From assembly GCA_017627115.1 (NCBI GenBank), contig JAGAHK010000425.1, forward strand, positions 1 to 10,511: a DNA stretch of 10,511 bases, in the 5' to 3' direction. Shown one piece after another: positions 1 to 9,019 of the stretch. Made by a program: the position numbers and the translations under genes. The DNA comes from Bacillota bacterium. Its GTDB lineage: Bacteria > Bacillota > Clostridia > Lachnospirales > CAG-274. The notes beneath the pieces are model-generated. The model worked only from the letters and a program-made list of their open reading frames with translations, did no database searches and had not been told where the DNA came from. Numbering within the stretch: the stretch's first letter is position 1; each line of letters opens with the position of its first letter.

Positions 1-5
1 CCAAT

Positions 6-58
6 TGGCAAAAAACCTGTTTTTTTGCCAGAGGGTGGAGCTTAATGCGACACCCCCT
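6..58 (-). terminator. Two consecutive hairpins after the replication-initiator-like gene, possible terminator
   Basis: Immediately after the stop codon at 59-61, the minus-strand transcript can form an 8-bp stem (58-51 with 37-30, one G-U pair, 13-nt loop). A second stem follows, a perfect 10-bp inverted repeat TGGCAAAAAA (6-15) / TTTTTTGCCA (21-30) with a 5-nt loop. The two share base 30. The second stem ends in GCC rather than in a free T tract, so this is not a textbook intrinsic terminator. Position directly behind a stop codon favours a 3'-end role. The window edge prevents seeing whether a T-rich tail or another gene follows. Confidence 0.35.
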
Positions 59-1114
59 TTACATCTGATTGCAGTAACCCTCGTTCTTACTCTCAAAGAG
101 CTTTTCAAGCTCATCTTCATCGTATGTACGCTGGTCATAATATACCTTTCTTGTCGGTAAAGGGCTTGTTTTAGGCGCGGTATTGACAGCCGCGGCATTA
201 TTGGGCGCGGTATTGCCGACCGCGGCATTATTGGGCGCAGTACTGCCCTTAAGATCAAGACCGTTGACAGACCATTTTTTTAAGGCGGCTTTCCAATCGG
301 CAATAGGAGTCTTGCCTATTTTCCAGCCTACACTTTGGTAGTGATAAAAGAACTTTTCGGCGCAGCCTTCAACTCCGTTTTCTTTAGCAAAAAGACGAAC
401 TTCATCAAGATCGGGCTCGATAAATCGTGTGTGCGAAGCCTCACACATTCTTTTATTCTCAATATTATTATATTCTTTATTCTTTATTTCTTTTATAAGA
501 GCCCCTTTATTGCCCTCGTCGTGACCTTCTGCTGACTTTGTATTGACCTTGTAAGGACTTTCTTCCGCCTTGTTACTGCCAAAAAAATGCCCTGTTTCAG
601 CCGACTTTTCGCCCTTTTCTTCGGCTGATGCAAGTGTCTTTTCATCCCCGTTTTTTGTGCCCGAAGAATTGCCCTCGGGATAAGTTTCTTCTATATTAAT
701 ACTGTTTGTATTTTTATCTGTACCGTCATCCTCGTAAAAATCATTTTCGGTAAAGTCGGTATCGAAATATTCCTCGCGGCTGTCCTCCTCGGATATTTCC
801 GTTACAGTGATAAGGGTGTAGCGCTCGAAATTTTCTATTTTTATAAAGCCCGATTCCTCAAATATCCTTAAAGCCGTGCGCACTTTCTTGACAGTGACTT
901 CCTCGCACTGACAAAGCTCTGTAAGGTGCTTTAATGTGGTCGCAAACTGACCCTTTTTAAGTATTATTGCATGACCTGCGATTATGCGTGTTTCGTTTTT
1001 ATATGCTGCCTTGCTCATCAGCGTCATTAGTATGCGGTTCTGCACGGGTGTACAGTCGCGCCATACCGCACTGTTGAAAAGACATCTGCTTACTTTTATC
1101 CAACCTGCTGACAT
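59..1114 (-). CDS. Phage/plasmid-type replication-initiator-like winged-helix DNA-binding protein
   Basis: Predicted 351-residue cytoplasmic protein. The start at 1114 is chosen because AAAGGAGG lies 7 nt upstream; a longer reading to 1171 has no ribosome binding site and passes through the probable promoter. Residues 1-108 look like a winged-helix domain: a region opening with GWIKVSRCLF, then a helix-turn-helix-like stretch ending in VRTALRIFEESGFIKIE. Residues 109-230 form a charged, low-complexity, probably disordered linker. Residues 234-281 (PDLDEVRLFAKENG to GKTPIADWKAALKKW) match the conserved C-terminal motif of Firmicute phage and integrative-element replication proteins that accompany DnaC-like loaders. 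About 2.5 copies of a 10-residue TAPNNAA repeat follow. Family resemblance is from recognition, not a search. A role at a replication origin is inferred. No helicase loader, integrase or other phage gene is visible beside it, so it could be a remnant or a domesticated gene. It follows the rpoBC terminator and appears to be transcribed independently. Confidence 0.82.
   Translation of the reverse strand: MSAGWIKVSRCLFNSAVWRDCTPVQNRILMTLMSKAAYKNETRIIAGHAIILKKGQFATTLKHLTELCQCEEVTVKKVRTALRIFEESGFIKIENFERYTLITVTEISEEDSREEYFDTDFTENDFYEDDGTDKNTNSINIEETYPEGNSSGTKNGDEKTLASAEEKGEKSAETGHFFGSNKAEESPYKVNTKSAEGHDEGNKGALIKEIKNKEYNNIENKRMCEASHTRFIEPDLDEVRLFAKENGVEGCAEKFFYHYQSVGWKIGKTPIADWKAALKKWSVNGLDLKGSTAPNNAAVGNTAPNNAAAVNTAPKTSPLPTRKVYYDQRTYDEDELEKLFESKNEGYCNQM
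174..247 (-). repeat. 30-bp in-frame tandem repeat, about 2.5 copies
   Basis: Units lie at 174-203 and 204-233, with a partial third unit at 234-247. The first two differ at only 3 of 30 positions. In the protein they give TAPNNAAVGN, TAPNNAAAVN and then a diverged TAPK segment. The repeat extends a flexible Ala/Asn/Pro spacer between the conserved C-terminal motif and the acidic tail. Period 30 keeps the frame, so copy number could vary between strains without breaking the gene. Confidence 0.85.
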
Positions 1115-1121
1115 ATAAATG

Positions 1122-1129
1122 CCTCCTTT
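1122..1129 (-). promoter_or_regulatory. Ribosome binding site that fixes the start at 1114
   Basis: The minus strand reads AAAGGAGG followed by 7 nt and then ATG at 1114-1112. This is a near-perfect Shine-Dalgarno at good spacing. It decides against the upstream in-frame ATG at 1171, which has no purine-rich site. Confidence 0.85.
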
Positions 1130-1154
1130 TTTGTTTTTTATATAAAAAAGATAA

Positions 1155-1183
1155 CATATAAAAACTGACATTTTCTGTCACAA
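1155..1183 (-). promoter_or_regulatory. Weak candidate sigma-A promoter for the 59-1114 gene
   Basis: The minus strand carries TTGTGA (1183-1178, 4/6 match to TTGACA), a 17-nt spacer and TATATG (1160-1155, 4/6 match to TATAAT). The -35 overlaps the T tract of the rpoC terminator. The region is very A+T rich, so other -10-like words exist (for example TATGTT just downstream) and the exact boxes are uncertain. A promoter somewhere here is expected because the upstream operon is terminated. Confidence 0.35.
1166..1180. promoter_or_regulatory. Perfect 5-5-5 dyad TGACA-N5-TGTCA in the promoter region, possible operator
   Basis: TGACA (1166-1170) and TGTCA (1176-1180) are perfect inverted repeats separated by TTTTC. 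The dyad falls within the spacer of the candidate promoter, where a bound repressor would block RNA polymerase. Autoregulation by the adjacent winged-helix protein is possible but purely inferred. Five-bp arms in A+T-rich DNA can arise by chance. Confidence 0.35.
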
Positions 1184-1214
1184 AAAAAGAGCCAACGCAA
1201 TATTGCGTCAGCCC
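1182..1214 (-). terminator. Intrinsic terminator of the rpoBC operon
   Basis: In the minus-strand RNA, a 13-bp inverted repeat (1214-1202 with 1201-1189) has only Watson-Crick and G-U pairs and is followed at once by seven U (1188-1182). It lies 13 nt after the rpoC stop. On the plus strand the G-U pairs become A-C mismatches, so the element works as a terminator only for minus-strand transcription. This marks the end of the rpoBC transcript. Confidence 0.93.
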
Positions 1215-1227
1215 TTTTCAAGCAAAT

Positions 1228-4200
1228 TTAAATATTTTCTGTCTCCGCAGCTTCATCTTCCGCTGCGGCAGCTGCTATTTCCTCATCCTCGGAGGGAATA
1301 TCGAGTTTAAGGTCTATCCTGCGATAGGTATCCATACCCGTACCTGCGGGGATAAGTTTACCGATGATAACATTTTCTTTAAGACCGATAAGCGGGTCGA
1401 TCTTGCCCTTGATAGCAGCTTCTGTAAGAACGCGCGTTGTTTCCTGGAAGGAAGCTGCGGAAAGGAAGCTCTCTGTTGCAAGGGATGCCTTTGTGATACC
1501 GAGAAGAGTTCTTGTACCCTTGGGAGGTTCAAGCTTATCGAGATCGTTCTCGATAGAGTTATTCTTCTCCTCGATAGCTGCAATTTCGTCATTGAATTCA
1601 AGCCAATCAACATAGTTGCCCGGCATAAGGTTGGTATCGCCGCTGTCCTCAACGCGAACACGTTTAAGCATCTGACGAACGATGACCTCGATATGCTTAT
1701 CGTTGATATTAACACCCTGTAAGCGGTAAACTCGCTGTACTTCGCGCAGGATATAATCCTGAACGCCTCTGATACCCTTGATCTTAAGAATATCATGCGG
1801 ATTTATCGAACCCTCTGTAAGAGGATCGCCCGCTTCTATCACATCGCCGTTCTTTACCTTGATACGTGCGCCGTAAGGGATAGGATATTCCTTGACAGTG
1901 CCGTCCTGATCGGTAACGATAACAACGACCTGTTTTCTGTTTTTGCTGTCGTCAACTATGATATCGCCGCCGATATCGGAGATGATGGCAACACCCTTGG
2001 GTTTACGTGCCTCGAAAAGTTCCTCAACACGGGGAAGACCTTGTGTAAGGTCGTTACCCGAAACGCCGCCCGTATGGAAAGTACGCATTGTAAGCTGTGT
2101 ACCGGGCTCGCCGATAGACTGTGCCGCGATAATGCCGACTGCCTCACCTATGCGGACAAGACGGCCGCTTGCCATATTTGCGCCGTAGCACTTGGAGCAA
2201 ACGCCCTTATGGCTCTTACAGCTCAGAATTGTACGTATTTTAAGTTTTTCTATACCTGCCGCAACAATTTTTTCCGCCTTATCGGGAGATATCATTTTGT
2301 CACATTCAAGTATAACTTCGCCCGTTTCGGGATGAATAACGGGTTCTGCGGTAAATCTGCCGCGAATTCTGTCAACAAACGGCTCGATAGTTGCTTTATC
2401 ATCCATGAAAGCTTCAACTTCCATATAAGGTATCTCTTTAAGATCTTCCGCACAGTCGTATTCTCTGATTATGATATCCTGCGAAACATCAACAAGACGT
2501 CTTGTAAGATAACCCGAGTCGGCTGTACGCAAAGCGGTATCGGAAAGACCCTTTCGAGCGCCGTGAGCGGAAATAAAGTATTCCTGAACGGTAAGACCCT
2601 CACGGAAGTTAGCCTTGATGGGAAGTTCGATAGTTTCACCGCTGGGTGATGCCATAAGACCGCGCATACCCGCAAGCTGCTTGATCTGACGGTCGGAACC
2701 ACGGGCACCCGAGTTAGCCATCATATAAATATCGTTATATTTACCGAGGCCGTCGATAAGTGCCTTTGTTATCTTCTTATCGGCTTCTTCCCATACTCTT
2801 ATGACCTTTCTGTGACGTTCTTCGTCTGTCATAAGGCCGTGACGGAAGAGTTTTGTTATCTTTTCTACCTGCTTGTCGCCCTCTTCAAGATATTCCTGCT
2901 TTGCTGCGGGGATCTCCATATTGGATACGGAAACCGTAAGCGCGCCTATTGTTGAATATTTGAAGCCGAGGCTCTTGATATTGTCAAGCACTTCCGCTGT
3001 TTCGGTAGCGGGATGCTTATTGATACAGCGGTTGATTATCTTACCGAGTGTTCCCTTGGGAACAAGCTCGTTTATCTCGTATTCAAAGCGGTTTTCGGGC
3101 TTGCTTCTGTCAACAAAGCCAAGATCCTGCGGAATTATCTCGTTGAAGATAATTCTGCCGACTGTTGTAGAAACAATGCCATAATCCTCCGTACCGTCCT
3201 CGTTAACGAAGGTACGCTTAACTTTGATACGCGAATGAAGTGTTATAACGTGGTTATAGTAAGCGAGCAGAGCCTCGTTTTCATCAAAGAATACCTTGTT
3301 TTCACCGGGTTCGCCCTCTTTGTCGAGTGTAAGATAGTAGATACCGAGTACCATATCCTGTGAGGGAACGGTAACGGGTTCACCGTCCGAAGGTTTAAGC
3401 AGGTTGTTCGGTGCAAGAAGCAGGAAGCGGCATTCTGCCTGTGCTTCCACGCTCAAAGGTACGTGAACAGCCATCTGGTCGCCGTCGAAGTCGGCATTGT
3501 AAGCCGTACAAACAAGCGGATGAAGCTTTATGGCACGACCTTCAACAAGTATGGGCTCGAACGCCTGAATACCGAGACGGTGCAGCGTAGGAGCACGGTT
3601 AAGCATAACGGGATGCTCCTTGATGACCTCTTCGAGAATATCCCATACATCGGTCTGCAAACGCTCTACCATACGTTTTGCGGACTTTATGTTGTGCGAA
3701 AGACCCTTTTCGACAAGACGTTTCATAACGAAAGGCTTGAACAGCTCGATAGCCATTTCCTTGGGCAGACCGCACTGGTAAATTTTAAGGTTGGGGCCTA
3801 CTACGATAACCGAACGGCCCGAGTAGTCAACACGTTTACCCAGAAGGTTCTGACGGAAACGACCCTGCTTGCCCTTTAACAGATCTGAAAGAGATTTAAG
3901 ATTTCTGTTGCTGGGGCCTGTAACGGGACGGCCGTGCTTGCCGTTGTCGATAAGCGCATCCACAGACTCCTGAAGCATACGCTTTTCGTTGCGCACGATA
4001 ATATCGGGTGCGCCGAGTTCTATAAGCTTTTTAAGGCGGTTATTTCTGTTGATAACACGTCTGTAAAGATCGTTAAGGTCGGATGTGGCAAATCTGCCGC
4101 CGTCAAGCTGTACCATAGGACGAAGATCGGGCGGTATAACGGGTACCACATCAAGTATCATCCATTCGGGTTTATTGCCCGAAATTCTGAAAGCTTCGAT

Positions 4201-4857
4201 AACTTCAAGCTTTTTGATAAGTCTTACCTTTTTCTGACCCGAGCTTACAAGAAGCTGTTCTTTAAGATCCTTTGACTCTTTTTCAAGGTCGATCTCAAGC
4301 AGAAGTTCCTTTATGGCTTCTGCGCCCATGCCTGCACGGAAAGCATTATAGCCGAATTCCGACACTGCATCGTAGTACTGCTGCTCTGTAATAAGGTCCT
4401 TTTTTCTGAAAGGCAGTTCCGTATTGCCCTTGTCGTCAAGGATAACGTAGTTTGCAAAGTAAAGCACCTTTTCAAGCGCACGGGGGCTCATATCGAGGAT
4501 GATACCCATACGGCTGGGGATGCCCTTGAAATACCATATATGCGAAACAGGTGCGGCAAGCTCAACATGACCCATACGTTCACGTCTTACCTTGCTTTTT
4601 GTGACTTCAACGCCGCAGCGGTCACAAACAATGCCCTTATATCTCAGACGCTTGTATTTACCGCAGGCACACTCCCAATCCTTTGTGGGACCGAATATTC
4701 TTTCGCAGTAAAGACCGTCGCGTTCGGGTTTAAGTGTTCTGTAGTTTATGGTTTCGGGCTTTTTAACTTCGCCCTTTGACCACTCGCGAATTTTATCGGG
4801 AGAAGCCAGACCTATTTTTATGGAATCAAATGAAATTGTCTGTTCTGTATTGTCCAT
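1228..4857 (-). CDS. rpoC: DNA-directed RNA polymerase subunit beta'
   Basis: Largest subunit of the core RNA polymerase, 1209 residues, a normal full length for Firmicutes. The N-terminal zinc finger has Cys63, Cys65, Cys78 and Cys81. The catalytic Mg2+-binding loop NADFDGD is at residues 454-460 (Asp456, Asp458, Asp460). The bridge helix spans about 754-794, starting [17 protein letters not shown]. The second zinc site is Cys802, Cys880, Cys887 and Cys890. The [16 protein letters not shown] segment at 916-931 is typical of the trigger-loop/switch region. There is no large insertion in the trigger loop such as Gram-negative bacteria carry. The C-terminus ends in a short acidic, Ala/Glu-rich tail (about 1190-1209). 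The ATG start has GGGAGG 9 nt upstream. It begins 16 nt after the rpoB stop, so the two are cotranscribed and their equimolar products assemble with alpha2 and omega. An intrinsic terminator follows directly. No frameshift or missing catalytic residue is seen. Confidence 0.99.
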   Translation of the reverse strand: MDNTEQTISFDSIKIGLASPDKIREWSKGEVKKPETINYRTLKPERDGLYCERIFGPTKDWECACGKYKRLRYKGIVCDRCGVEVTKSKVRRERMGHVELAAPVSHIWYFKGIPSRMGIILDMSPRALEKVLYFANYVILDDKGNTELPFRKKDLITEQQYYDAVSEFGYNAFRAGMGAEAIKELLLEIDLEKESKDLKEQLLVSSGQKKVRLIKKLEVIEAFRISGNKPEWMILDVVPVIPPDLRPMVQLDGGRFATSDLNDLYRRVINRNNRLKKLIELGAPDIIVRNEKRMLQESVDALIDNGKHGRPVTGPSNRNLKSLSDLLKGKQGRFRQNLLGKRVDYSGRSVIVVGPNLKIYQCGLPKEMAIELFKPFVMKRLVEKGLSHNIKSAKRMVERLQTDVWDILEEVIKEHPVMLNRAPTLHRLGIQAFEPILVEGRAIKLHPLVCTAYNADFDGDQMAVHVPLSVEAQAECRFLLLAPNNLLKPSDGEPVTVPSQDMVLGIYYLTLDKEGEPGENKVFFDENEALLAYYNHVITLHSRIKVKRTFVNEDGTEDYGIVSTTVGRIIFNEIIPQDLGFVDRSKPENRFEYEINELVPKGTLGKIINRCINKHPATETAEVLDNIKSLGFKYSTIGALTVSVSNMEIPAAKQEYLEEGDKQVEKITKLFRHGLMTDEERHRKVIRVWEEADKKITKALIDGLGKYNDIYMMANSGARGSDRQIKQLAGMRGLMASPSGETIELPIKANFREGLTVQEYFISAHGARKGLSDTALRTADSGYLTRRLVDVSQDIIIREYDCAEDLKEIPYMEVEAFMDDKATIEPFVDRIRGRFTAEPVIHPETGEVILECDKMISPDKAEKIVAAGIEKLKIRTILSCKSHKGVCSKCYGANMASGRLVRIGEAVGIIAAQSIGEPGTQLTMRTFHTGGVSGNDLTQGLPRVEELFEARKPKGVAIISDIGGDIIVDDSKNRKQVVVIVTDQDGTVKEYPIPYGARIKVKNGDVIEAGDPLTEGSINPHDILKIKGIRGVQDYILREVQRVYRLQGVNINDKHIEVIVRQMLKRVRVEDSGDTNLMPGNYVDWLEFNDEIAAIEEKNNSIENDLDKLEPPKGTRTLLGITKASLATESFLSAASFQETTRVLTEAAIKGKIDPLIGLKENVIIGKLIPAGTGMDTYRRIDLKLDIPSEDEEIAAAAAEDEAAETENI

Positions 4858-4866
4858 TTAACCTAT

Positions 4867-4872
4867 CCTCCC
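4867..4872 (-). promoter_or_regulatory. rpoC ribosome binding site in the rpoB-rpoC junction
   Basis: The 16-nt junction contains GGGAGG 9 nt before the rpoC ATG. It begins directly after the rpoB TAA, close enough for terminating ribosomes to hand over. There is no room for a promoter or terminator between the two genes. Confidence 0.85.
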
Positions 4873-4873
4873 A

Positions 4874-7800
4874 TTATTTATCGTCATCGCTGATACCCGC
4901 AAGTTTTTCAATCTCTGCAAGATCGGCCATAACATCTTCTTCAAAAGCGACATCTTCATCGCTGATAACGATATCGGAATCATCTATATCGTCAAGTGAG
5001 GGTTCAACATCATCCGTATTGAGGTTTTCAAGCACATCATCGACCATAGTTTTGCTGTCGTATTCGGGCTTGTTGTCAAGACCGAGATCCTCGCCGAAAA
5101 GTTCGATAGTGCTGTTATCGGTATCATCAACGCTCTCCTGAATCTCAACTTCGGTATTGTTTTCAAGCACTCTTACATCGAGAGCAAGAGCCTGAAGTTC
5201 TTTGAGAAGAACCTTGAAAGACTCGGGAACGCCGGGTTCGGGGATATTTTCGCCCTTGATGATAGCTTCGTAAGTCTTTACACGGCCTACTATATCATCG
5301 GATTTGACTGTCAGTATCTCCTGCAAAGTGTAGGATGCACCGTAAGCCTCGAGAGCCCAAACTTCCATTTCACCGAAACGCTGACCGCCGAACTGTGCTT
5401 TACCGCCCAGAGGCTGCTGTGTAACAAGTGCGTAAGGACCTGTGGAACGTGCGTGGATCTTATCATCAACAAGGTGGTGCAGTTTCAGATAGTGCATGAA
5501 ACCGACTGTTGTTGCATTATCGAATTCCTCGCCTGTACGGCCGTCGCGCAGTCTTATCTTGCCTGTATGGTCAATGGGCACGCCGCGCCATTCCTCGCGG
5601 TGGTCAAGGTTGTTTTCAAGGTATGAAAGAATCTCCTCATTAAGCTTGTCAGCCCATTTTTCCTTAAATTCCTCCCATGACTTGTTGGCATAATCGTTTG
5701 CCATGTCAAGGGTATCCATAATATCTTTTTCGTTTGCACCGTCAAATACGGGTGTAGCTATCTTCCAGCCGAGTACGTTGCTTGCAAGGCCGAGGTGGAT
5801 CTCAAGCACCTGACCGATATTCATACGTGAAGGCACACCCAGAGGGTTAAGCACGATATCGAGGGGACGTCCGTTAGGCAGGAAGGGCATATCCTCAACG
5901 GGGAGCACACGGCTCACAACACCCTTGTTACCGTGACGGCCTGCCATCTTATCACCGACACTTATCTTACGCTTTTGTGCGATATAAACTCTTACAAGCT
6001 GATTAACGCCTGCTGCAAGCTCATCGCCGTTTTCACGCTTGAATACTTTAACATCAACAACTATACCGCTTTCGCCGTGAGGCACACGCAGGGATGTATC
6101 CCTTACTTCTCTTGCCTTTTCGCCGAAGATAGCGCGCAGAAGTCTCTCTTCTGCCGTAAGCTCGGTCTCGCCCTTGGGTGTTACCTTACCTACAAGTATA
6201 TCATTTGACTGTACCTCGGCACCTATGCGTATGATACCCGTTTCATCAAGGTTTCTGAGCGCATCGTCGCCGACATTGGGTATATCTCTTGTTATTTCCT
6301 CTGCACCGAGCTTTGTATCACGGGCTTCGGACTCATGCTGCTCGATATGGATAGATGTATAAACATCTTCCGCAACAAGCTTTTCACTTAAAAGTACGGC
6401 ATCCTCGTAGTTGTAGCCTTCCCATGTCATAAAGCCGATAAGAGGGTTCTTGCCGAGTGCAAGTTCGCCGTTCTTGGTCGAAGGACCGTCTGCGATAACA
6501 TTGCCTGCTTTGATAACATCACCGTTTGAAACGATGGGGCGCTGGTTCATACAGTTGGACTGGTTTGAACGCTTGAACTTTGTAAGCTCATAGCGGTCGC
6601 GCTTGCCGTTTTCCGTTTTGATAACGATCTCTGCGGCATCAACTTTCTCTACAACGCCGTTGTTCTTTGCAACAACAACTACGCCCGAGTCCTTTGCCGT
6701 TTTGTATTCCATACCCGTACCGACGATAGGTGAGTCGGTAACAAGGAGGGGAACTGCCTGGCGCTGCATGTTTGAACCCATGAGCGCACGGGTAACGTCA
6801 TCGTTTTCAAGGAAGGGTATAAGGGCGGTAGCCACCGAAACAAGCTGTTTTGGCGACACGTCCATCAAATCTATTTTTGAGGGAGCTATCTCGACATTGT
6901 CTTCACCGAGACGAGCGGAAACTCTCTCATGCTTAAACTCGTTGTTCTCATTCAAAGGCTCATTAGCCTGTGCAATTACATACTTTTCTTCTTCATCGGC
7001 TGTGATATAAACGACTTTATCCGTTACACGCGGAACATCGCCCGACTTGTCGATAACGCGGTAAGGCGCTTCGATAAAGCCGTACTCATTTATTCTTGCA
7101 TAAGTCGCAAGGGAGTTGATAAGACCGATGTTGGGACCTTCGGGAGTCTCGATAGGACACATTCTGCCATAGTGTGATGTATGGACGTCACGTACCTCGA
7201 AACCTGCACGCTCTCTTGAAAGACCGCCGGGGCCGAGTGCCGAAAGACGGCGCTTATGTGTCATTTCACTCAAGGGGTTGTTCTGGTCCATAAACTGTGA
7301 AAGCTGTGAAGAACCGAAGAATTCCTTGATAGCCGCCGTAAGAGGTCTTATATTGGTAAGACCCTGCGGAGAAACATCGTCAAGGTTCTGTACATTCATA
7401 CGCTCGCGCACAACTCTTTCCATACGTGAAAGACCGATGCGAAACTGGTTTTGCAAAAGCTCGCCTACGGAACGGATGCGGCGGTTGCCGAGGTGGTCGA
7501 TATCATCCGCATTACCTATCTCGTAGTCAAGGTGCATACAATAGTTTATGCTTGCCATGATGTCCTCAAGCGTTATATGCTTGGGAACAAGACGCTGCAT
7601 ATTTGTTCTTATCGCAAGCTTGATGCTGTCTGCATCTTCGTTTGCATCAAGTATCTCGCAAAGTACGGGGTAATAAACCTTTTCCTTTACTTTTACATCC
7701 TCTGCGGAAAGTCCGAACTGTGCGATATAATCAGTTATATCAACAGTGCGGTTTGTGAGGATCTTTGACGTTTTGCCGTCTTCTATATTAACGGTGATGC

Positions 7801-8788
7801 TTGCAACACCCGTGTTCTGAATAGTATCGCAAAGCTCTATATCAAGCTTTGTGCCTGCTTCCGCAACGATCTCGCCCGTCAAGGGGTCTACAACACTTTC
7901 CGCAAGCACAAGATCTCTTGCGCGGTTGCTCAAAGCAAGCTTTTTGTTGAATTTATAACGTCCTACCTTTGCAAGATCGTATCTCTTGGGGTCGTAGAAC
8001 ATATTGTGCAAAAGGTTTTCCGCATTTTCCACAGAAGGAAGTTCGCCCGGGCGTATCTTCTTATATAATTCGATAAGACCTTCCTCATAACTCTTTGTGG
8101 GGTCCTTTTCGATAGTTGCAAGAATTTTGGGTTCCTCGCCGAAAAGGTTTATTATCTCGTCGTCCGTGCCGATACCGAGAGCGCGGATAAACACCGTTGC
8201 GGGTACCTTACGTGTTTTATCCACACGCACCGAGAAGACATCGTTGCTGTCCGTCTCGTATTCAAGCCATGCACCGCGGTTGGGTATGACCGTTGATGTG
8301 ATAAGGTTTTTGCCGACCTTGTCCTTTTCTATTGCGTAATATATGCCGGGAGAACGCACAAGCTGACTTACTATAACACGTTCCGAACCGTTTATAACGA
8401 ATGTTCCCGTATCTGTCATAAGCGGAAAGTCGCCGAAGTTTATCTCCTGCTCCTTTGTTTCTTCCGCGCCGGGACCGCTGTGGAGAACAGCCTTTACTTT
8501 GAGCTGTGCGGAATACGTCGCATCCCTGCTTTTACATTCTTCAAGTGAATACTTGATATTTTCGGTGTCCAGTCTGAAGCTTCCGAATTCAAGCACAAGA
8601 TTGTTGTTGTAGTCGGTTATGGGGGATATATCCTCAAAAACCTCCTTTAAGCCTTCATCCAGAAACCACTGATAACTGTCCTTTTGTAATGCCAGCAAAT
8701 TGGGCATTTCCAAAACCTCGTCCACTCTTGCATAGCTGATGCGCTGTACATCACCGTACTTTTGAGGACGTATCCTGTTTTTTTCCAC
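4874..8788 (-). CDS. rpoB: DNA-directed RNA polymerase subunit beta
   Basis: Second-largest core polymerase subunit, 1304 residues. The rifampicin-binding region starts [17 protein letters not shown] at residue 492, with GPNIGLI at 551-557. The active-site block [12 protein letters not shown] at 945-956 carries the catalytic lysines Lys947 and Lys955. The C-terminal clamp-contact segment is at about 1128-1151 ([20 protein letters not shown]). Residues equivalent to E. coli Gln513, Asp516, His526 and Ser531 are Gln498, Asp501, His511 and Ser516, the rifampicin-sensitive forms. The start is GTG at 8788, supported by AAGGAG 10 nt upstream; another GTG 5 nt further up is out of frame. After the normal end of the fold (about 1208) comes a roughly 96-residue tail with 36 Asp/Glu and 4 Lys by my count, making the protein longer than typical Bacillus beta. 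It is the first gene of the rpoBC operon, separated from the usual rplJ-rplL genes by position. Confidence 0.99.
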   Translation of the reverse strand: MEKNRIRPQKYGDVQRISYARVDEVLEMPNLLALQKDSYQWFLDEGLKEVFEDISPITDYNNNLVLEFGSFRLDTENIKYSLEECKSRDATYSAQLKVKAVLHSGPGAEETKEQEINFGDFPLMTDTGTFVINGSERVIVSQLVRSPGIYYAIEKDKVGKNLITSTVIPNRGAWLEYETDSNDVFSVRVDKTRKVPATVFIRALGIGTDDEIINLFGEEPKILATIEKDPTKSYEEGLIELYKKIRPGELPSVENAENLLHNMFYDPKRYDLAKVGRYKFNKKLALSNRARDLVLAESVVDPLTGEIVAEAGTKLDIELCDTIQNTGVASITVNIEDGKTSKILTNRTVDITDYIAQFGLSAEDVKVKEKVYYPVLCEILDANEDADSIKLAIRTNMQRLVPKHITLEDIMASINYCMHLDYEIGNADDIDHLGNRRIRSVGELLQNQFRIGLSRMERVVRERMNVQNLDDVSPQGLTNIRPLTAAIKEFFGSSQLSQFMDQNNPLSEMTHKRRLSALGPGGLSRERAGFEVRDVHTSHYGRMCPIETPEGPNIGLINSLATYARINEYGFIEAPYRVIDKSGDVPRVTDKVVYITADEEEKYVIAQANEPLNENNEFKHERVSARLGEDNVEIAPSKIDLMDVSPKQLVSVATALIPFLENDDVTRALMGSNMQRQAVPLLVTDSPIVGTGMEYKTAKDSGVVVVAKNNGVVEKVDAAEIVIKTENGKRDRYELTKFKRSNQSNCMNQRPIVSNGDVIKAGNVIADGPSTKNGELALGKNPLIGFMTWEGYNYEDAVLLSEKLVAEDVYTSIHIEQHESEARDTKLGAEEITRDIPNVGDDALRNLDETGIIRIGAEVQSNDILVGKVTPKGETELTAEERLLRAIFGEKAREVRDTSLRVPHGESGIVVDVKVFKRENGDELAAGVNQLVRVYIAQKRKISVGDKMAGRHGNKGVVSRVLPVEDMPFLPNGRPLDIVLNPLGVPSRMNIGQVLEIHLGLASNVLGWKIATPVFDGANEKDIMDTLDMANDYANKSWEEFKEKWADKLNEEILSYLENNLDHREEWRGVPIDHTGKIRLRDGRTGEEFDNATTVGFMHYLKLHHLVDDKIHARSTGPYALVTQQPLGGKAQFGGQRFGEMEVWALEAYGASYTLQEILTVKSDDIVGRVKTYEAIIKGENIPEPGVPESFKVLLKELQALALDVRVLENNTEVEIQESVDDTDNSTIELFGEDLGLDNKPEYDSKTMVDDVLENLNTDDVEPSLDDIDDSDIVISDEDVAFEEDVMADLAEIEKLAGISDDDK

Positions 8789-8798
8789 GGCACCTTCA

Positions 8799-8804
8799 CT
8801 CCTT
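8799..8804 (-). promoter_or_regulatory. rpoB ribosome binding site, selects the GTG start
   Basis: AAGGAG ends 10 nt before the GTG at 8788-8786. Spacing is slightly long but acceptable. No in-frame ATG lies near it, and the alternative GTG 5 nt upstream would read out of frame, so the GTG at 8788 is the only good start. Confidence 0.8.
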
Positions 8805-8829
8805 AATGATAATTTTGAGATATTTTGAT

Positions 8830-8857
8830 ATTATAATTTTAAGTATATAAATTTCAA
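8830..8857 (-). promoter_or_regulatory. Second, proximal candidate rpoB promoter (P2)
   Basis: The minus strand reads TTGAAA (8857-8852, 5/6), a 16-nt spacer and TATAAT (8835-8830, 6/6). The predicted start near 8823 would give a leader of about 35 nt. The surrounding DNA is very A+T rich, so a perfect -10 word by chance is not surprising. The combination of both boxes near the gene makes a tandem arrangement with P1 plausible. Confidence 0.5.
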
Positions 8858-8973
8858 ACTATCTTTTTCTTTGCTTTTGCACTTTAAATAAAATTTAACA
8901 AATTTAATTATCGTTAAAAATACACTGATTTAAAGGCATTTTCAAGCGAAATTTTGTTTATTATTTTTCCTTT

Positions 8974-9005
8974 TAATGTGAATAAGCAGACACTTACCCA
9001 CATTA
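8974..9005 (-). promoter_or_regulatory. 13-bp hairpin at the predicted 5' end of the rpoBC mRNA
   Basis: In the minus-strand RNA, 9005-8993 (TAATGTGGGTAAG) pairs along its whole length with 8986-8974 (CTTATTCACATTA), using 11 Watson-Crick and 2 G-U pairs, with a 6-nt loop. It starts within about 10 nt of the P1 start site predicted near 9012. No T tract follows, so it is not a terminator. On the plus strand the two G-U pairs become A-C mismatches, which supports function in the rpoBC transcript. A 5'-stabilising or regulatory-protein-binding role is inferred only. Confidence 0.6.
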
Positions 9006-9019
9006 GGATACATTATATA

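Noticed and set aside
174..247. CRISPR-like array, because of direct repeats
   Set aside because: The 30-bp units are adjacent without spacers, keep the reading frame and encode a low-complexity peptide repeat.
1115..1171. N-terminal extension of the replication-initiator-like protein to an upstream ATG at 1171
   Set aside because: No ribosome binding site precedes it, the segment overlaps the probable promoter, and a strong Shine-Dalgarno directs initiation at 1114.
1795..2649. 284-codon plus-strand open frame opposite rpoC
   Set aside because: It is antisense to a highly conserved part of rpoC, has no recognisable domain, and is explained by the codon pattern of the real gene on the other strand.
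3463..3879. 138-codon plus-strand open frame opposite the rpoC catalytic region
   Set aside because: Antisense shadow of strongly conserved coding sequence, with no ribosome binding site or domain support.
8882..8935. Long-range inverted repeat CTTTAAAT / ATTTAAAG in the rpoB leader
   Set aside because: Eight A+T-rich pairs closing a loop of about 38 nt are expected by chance in such sequence and would be unstable.
8914..9003. A 29-codon minus-strand reading frame in the rpoB leader (starts MWVSVCLFTLKGK), a possible leader peptide
   Set aside because: The ATG has no ribosome binding site, lies only about 10 nt from the predicted start site and is inside the 5' hairpin stem. Composition is what random A+T-rich sequence would give.
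8789..9012. L10-type ribosomal leader or a known riboswitch upstream of rpoB
   Set aside because: No rplJ/rplL genes are present and I see none of the conserved junctions or motifs of known leader RNAs; only the simple 5' hairpin is supported.
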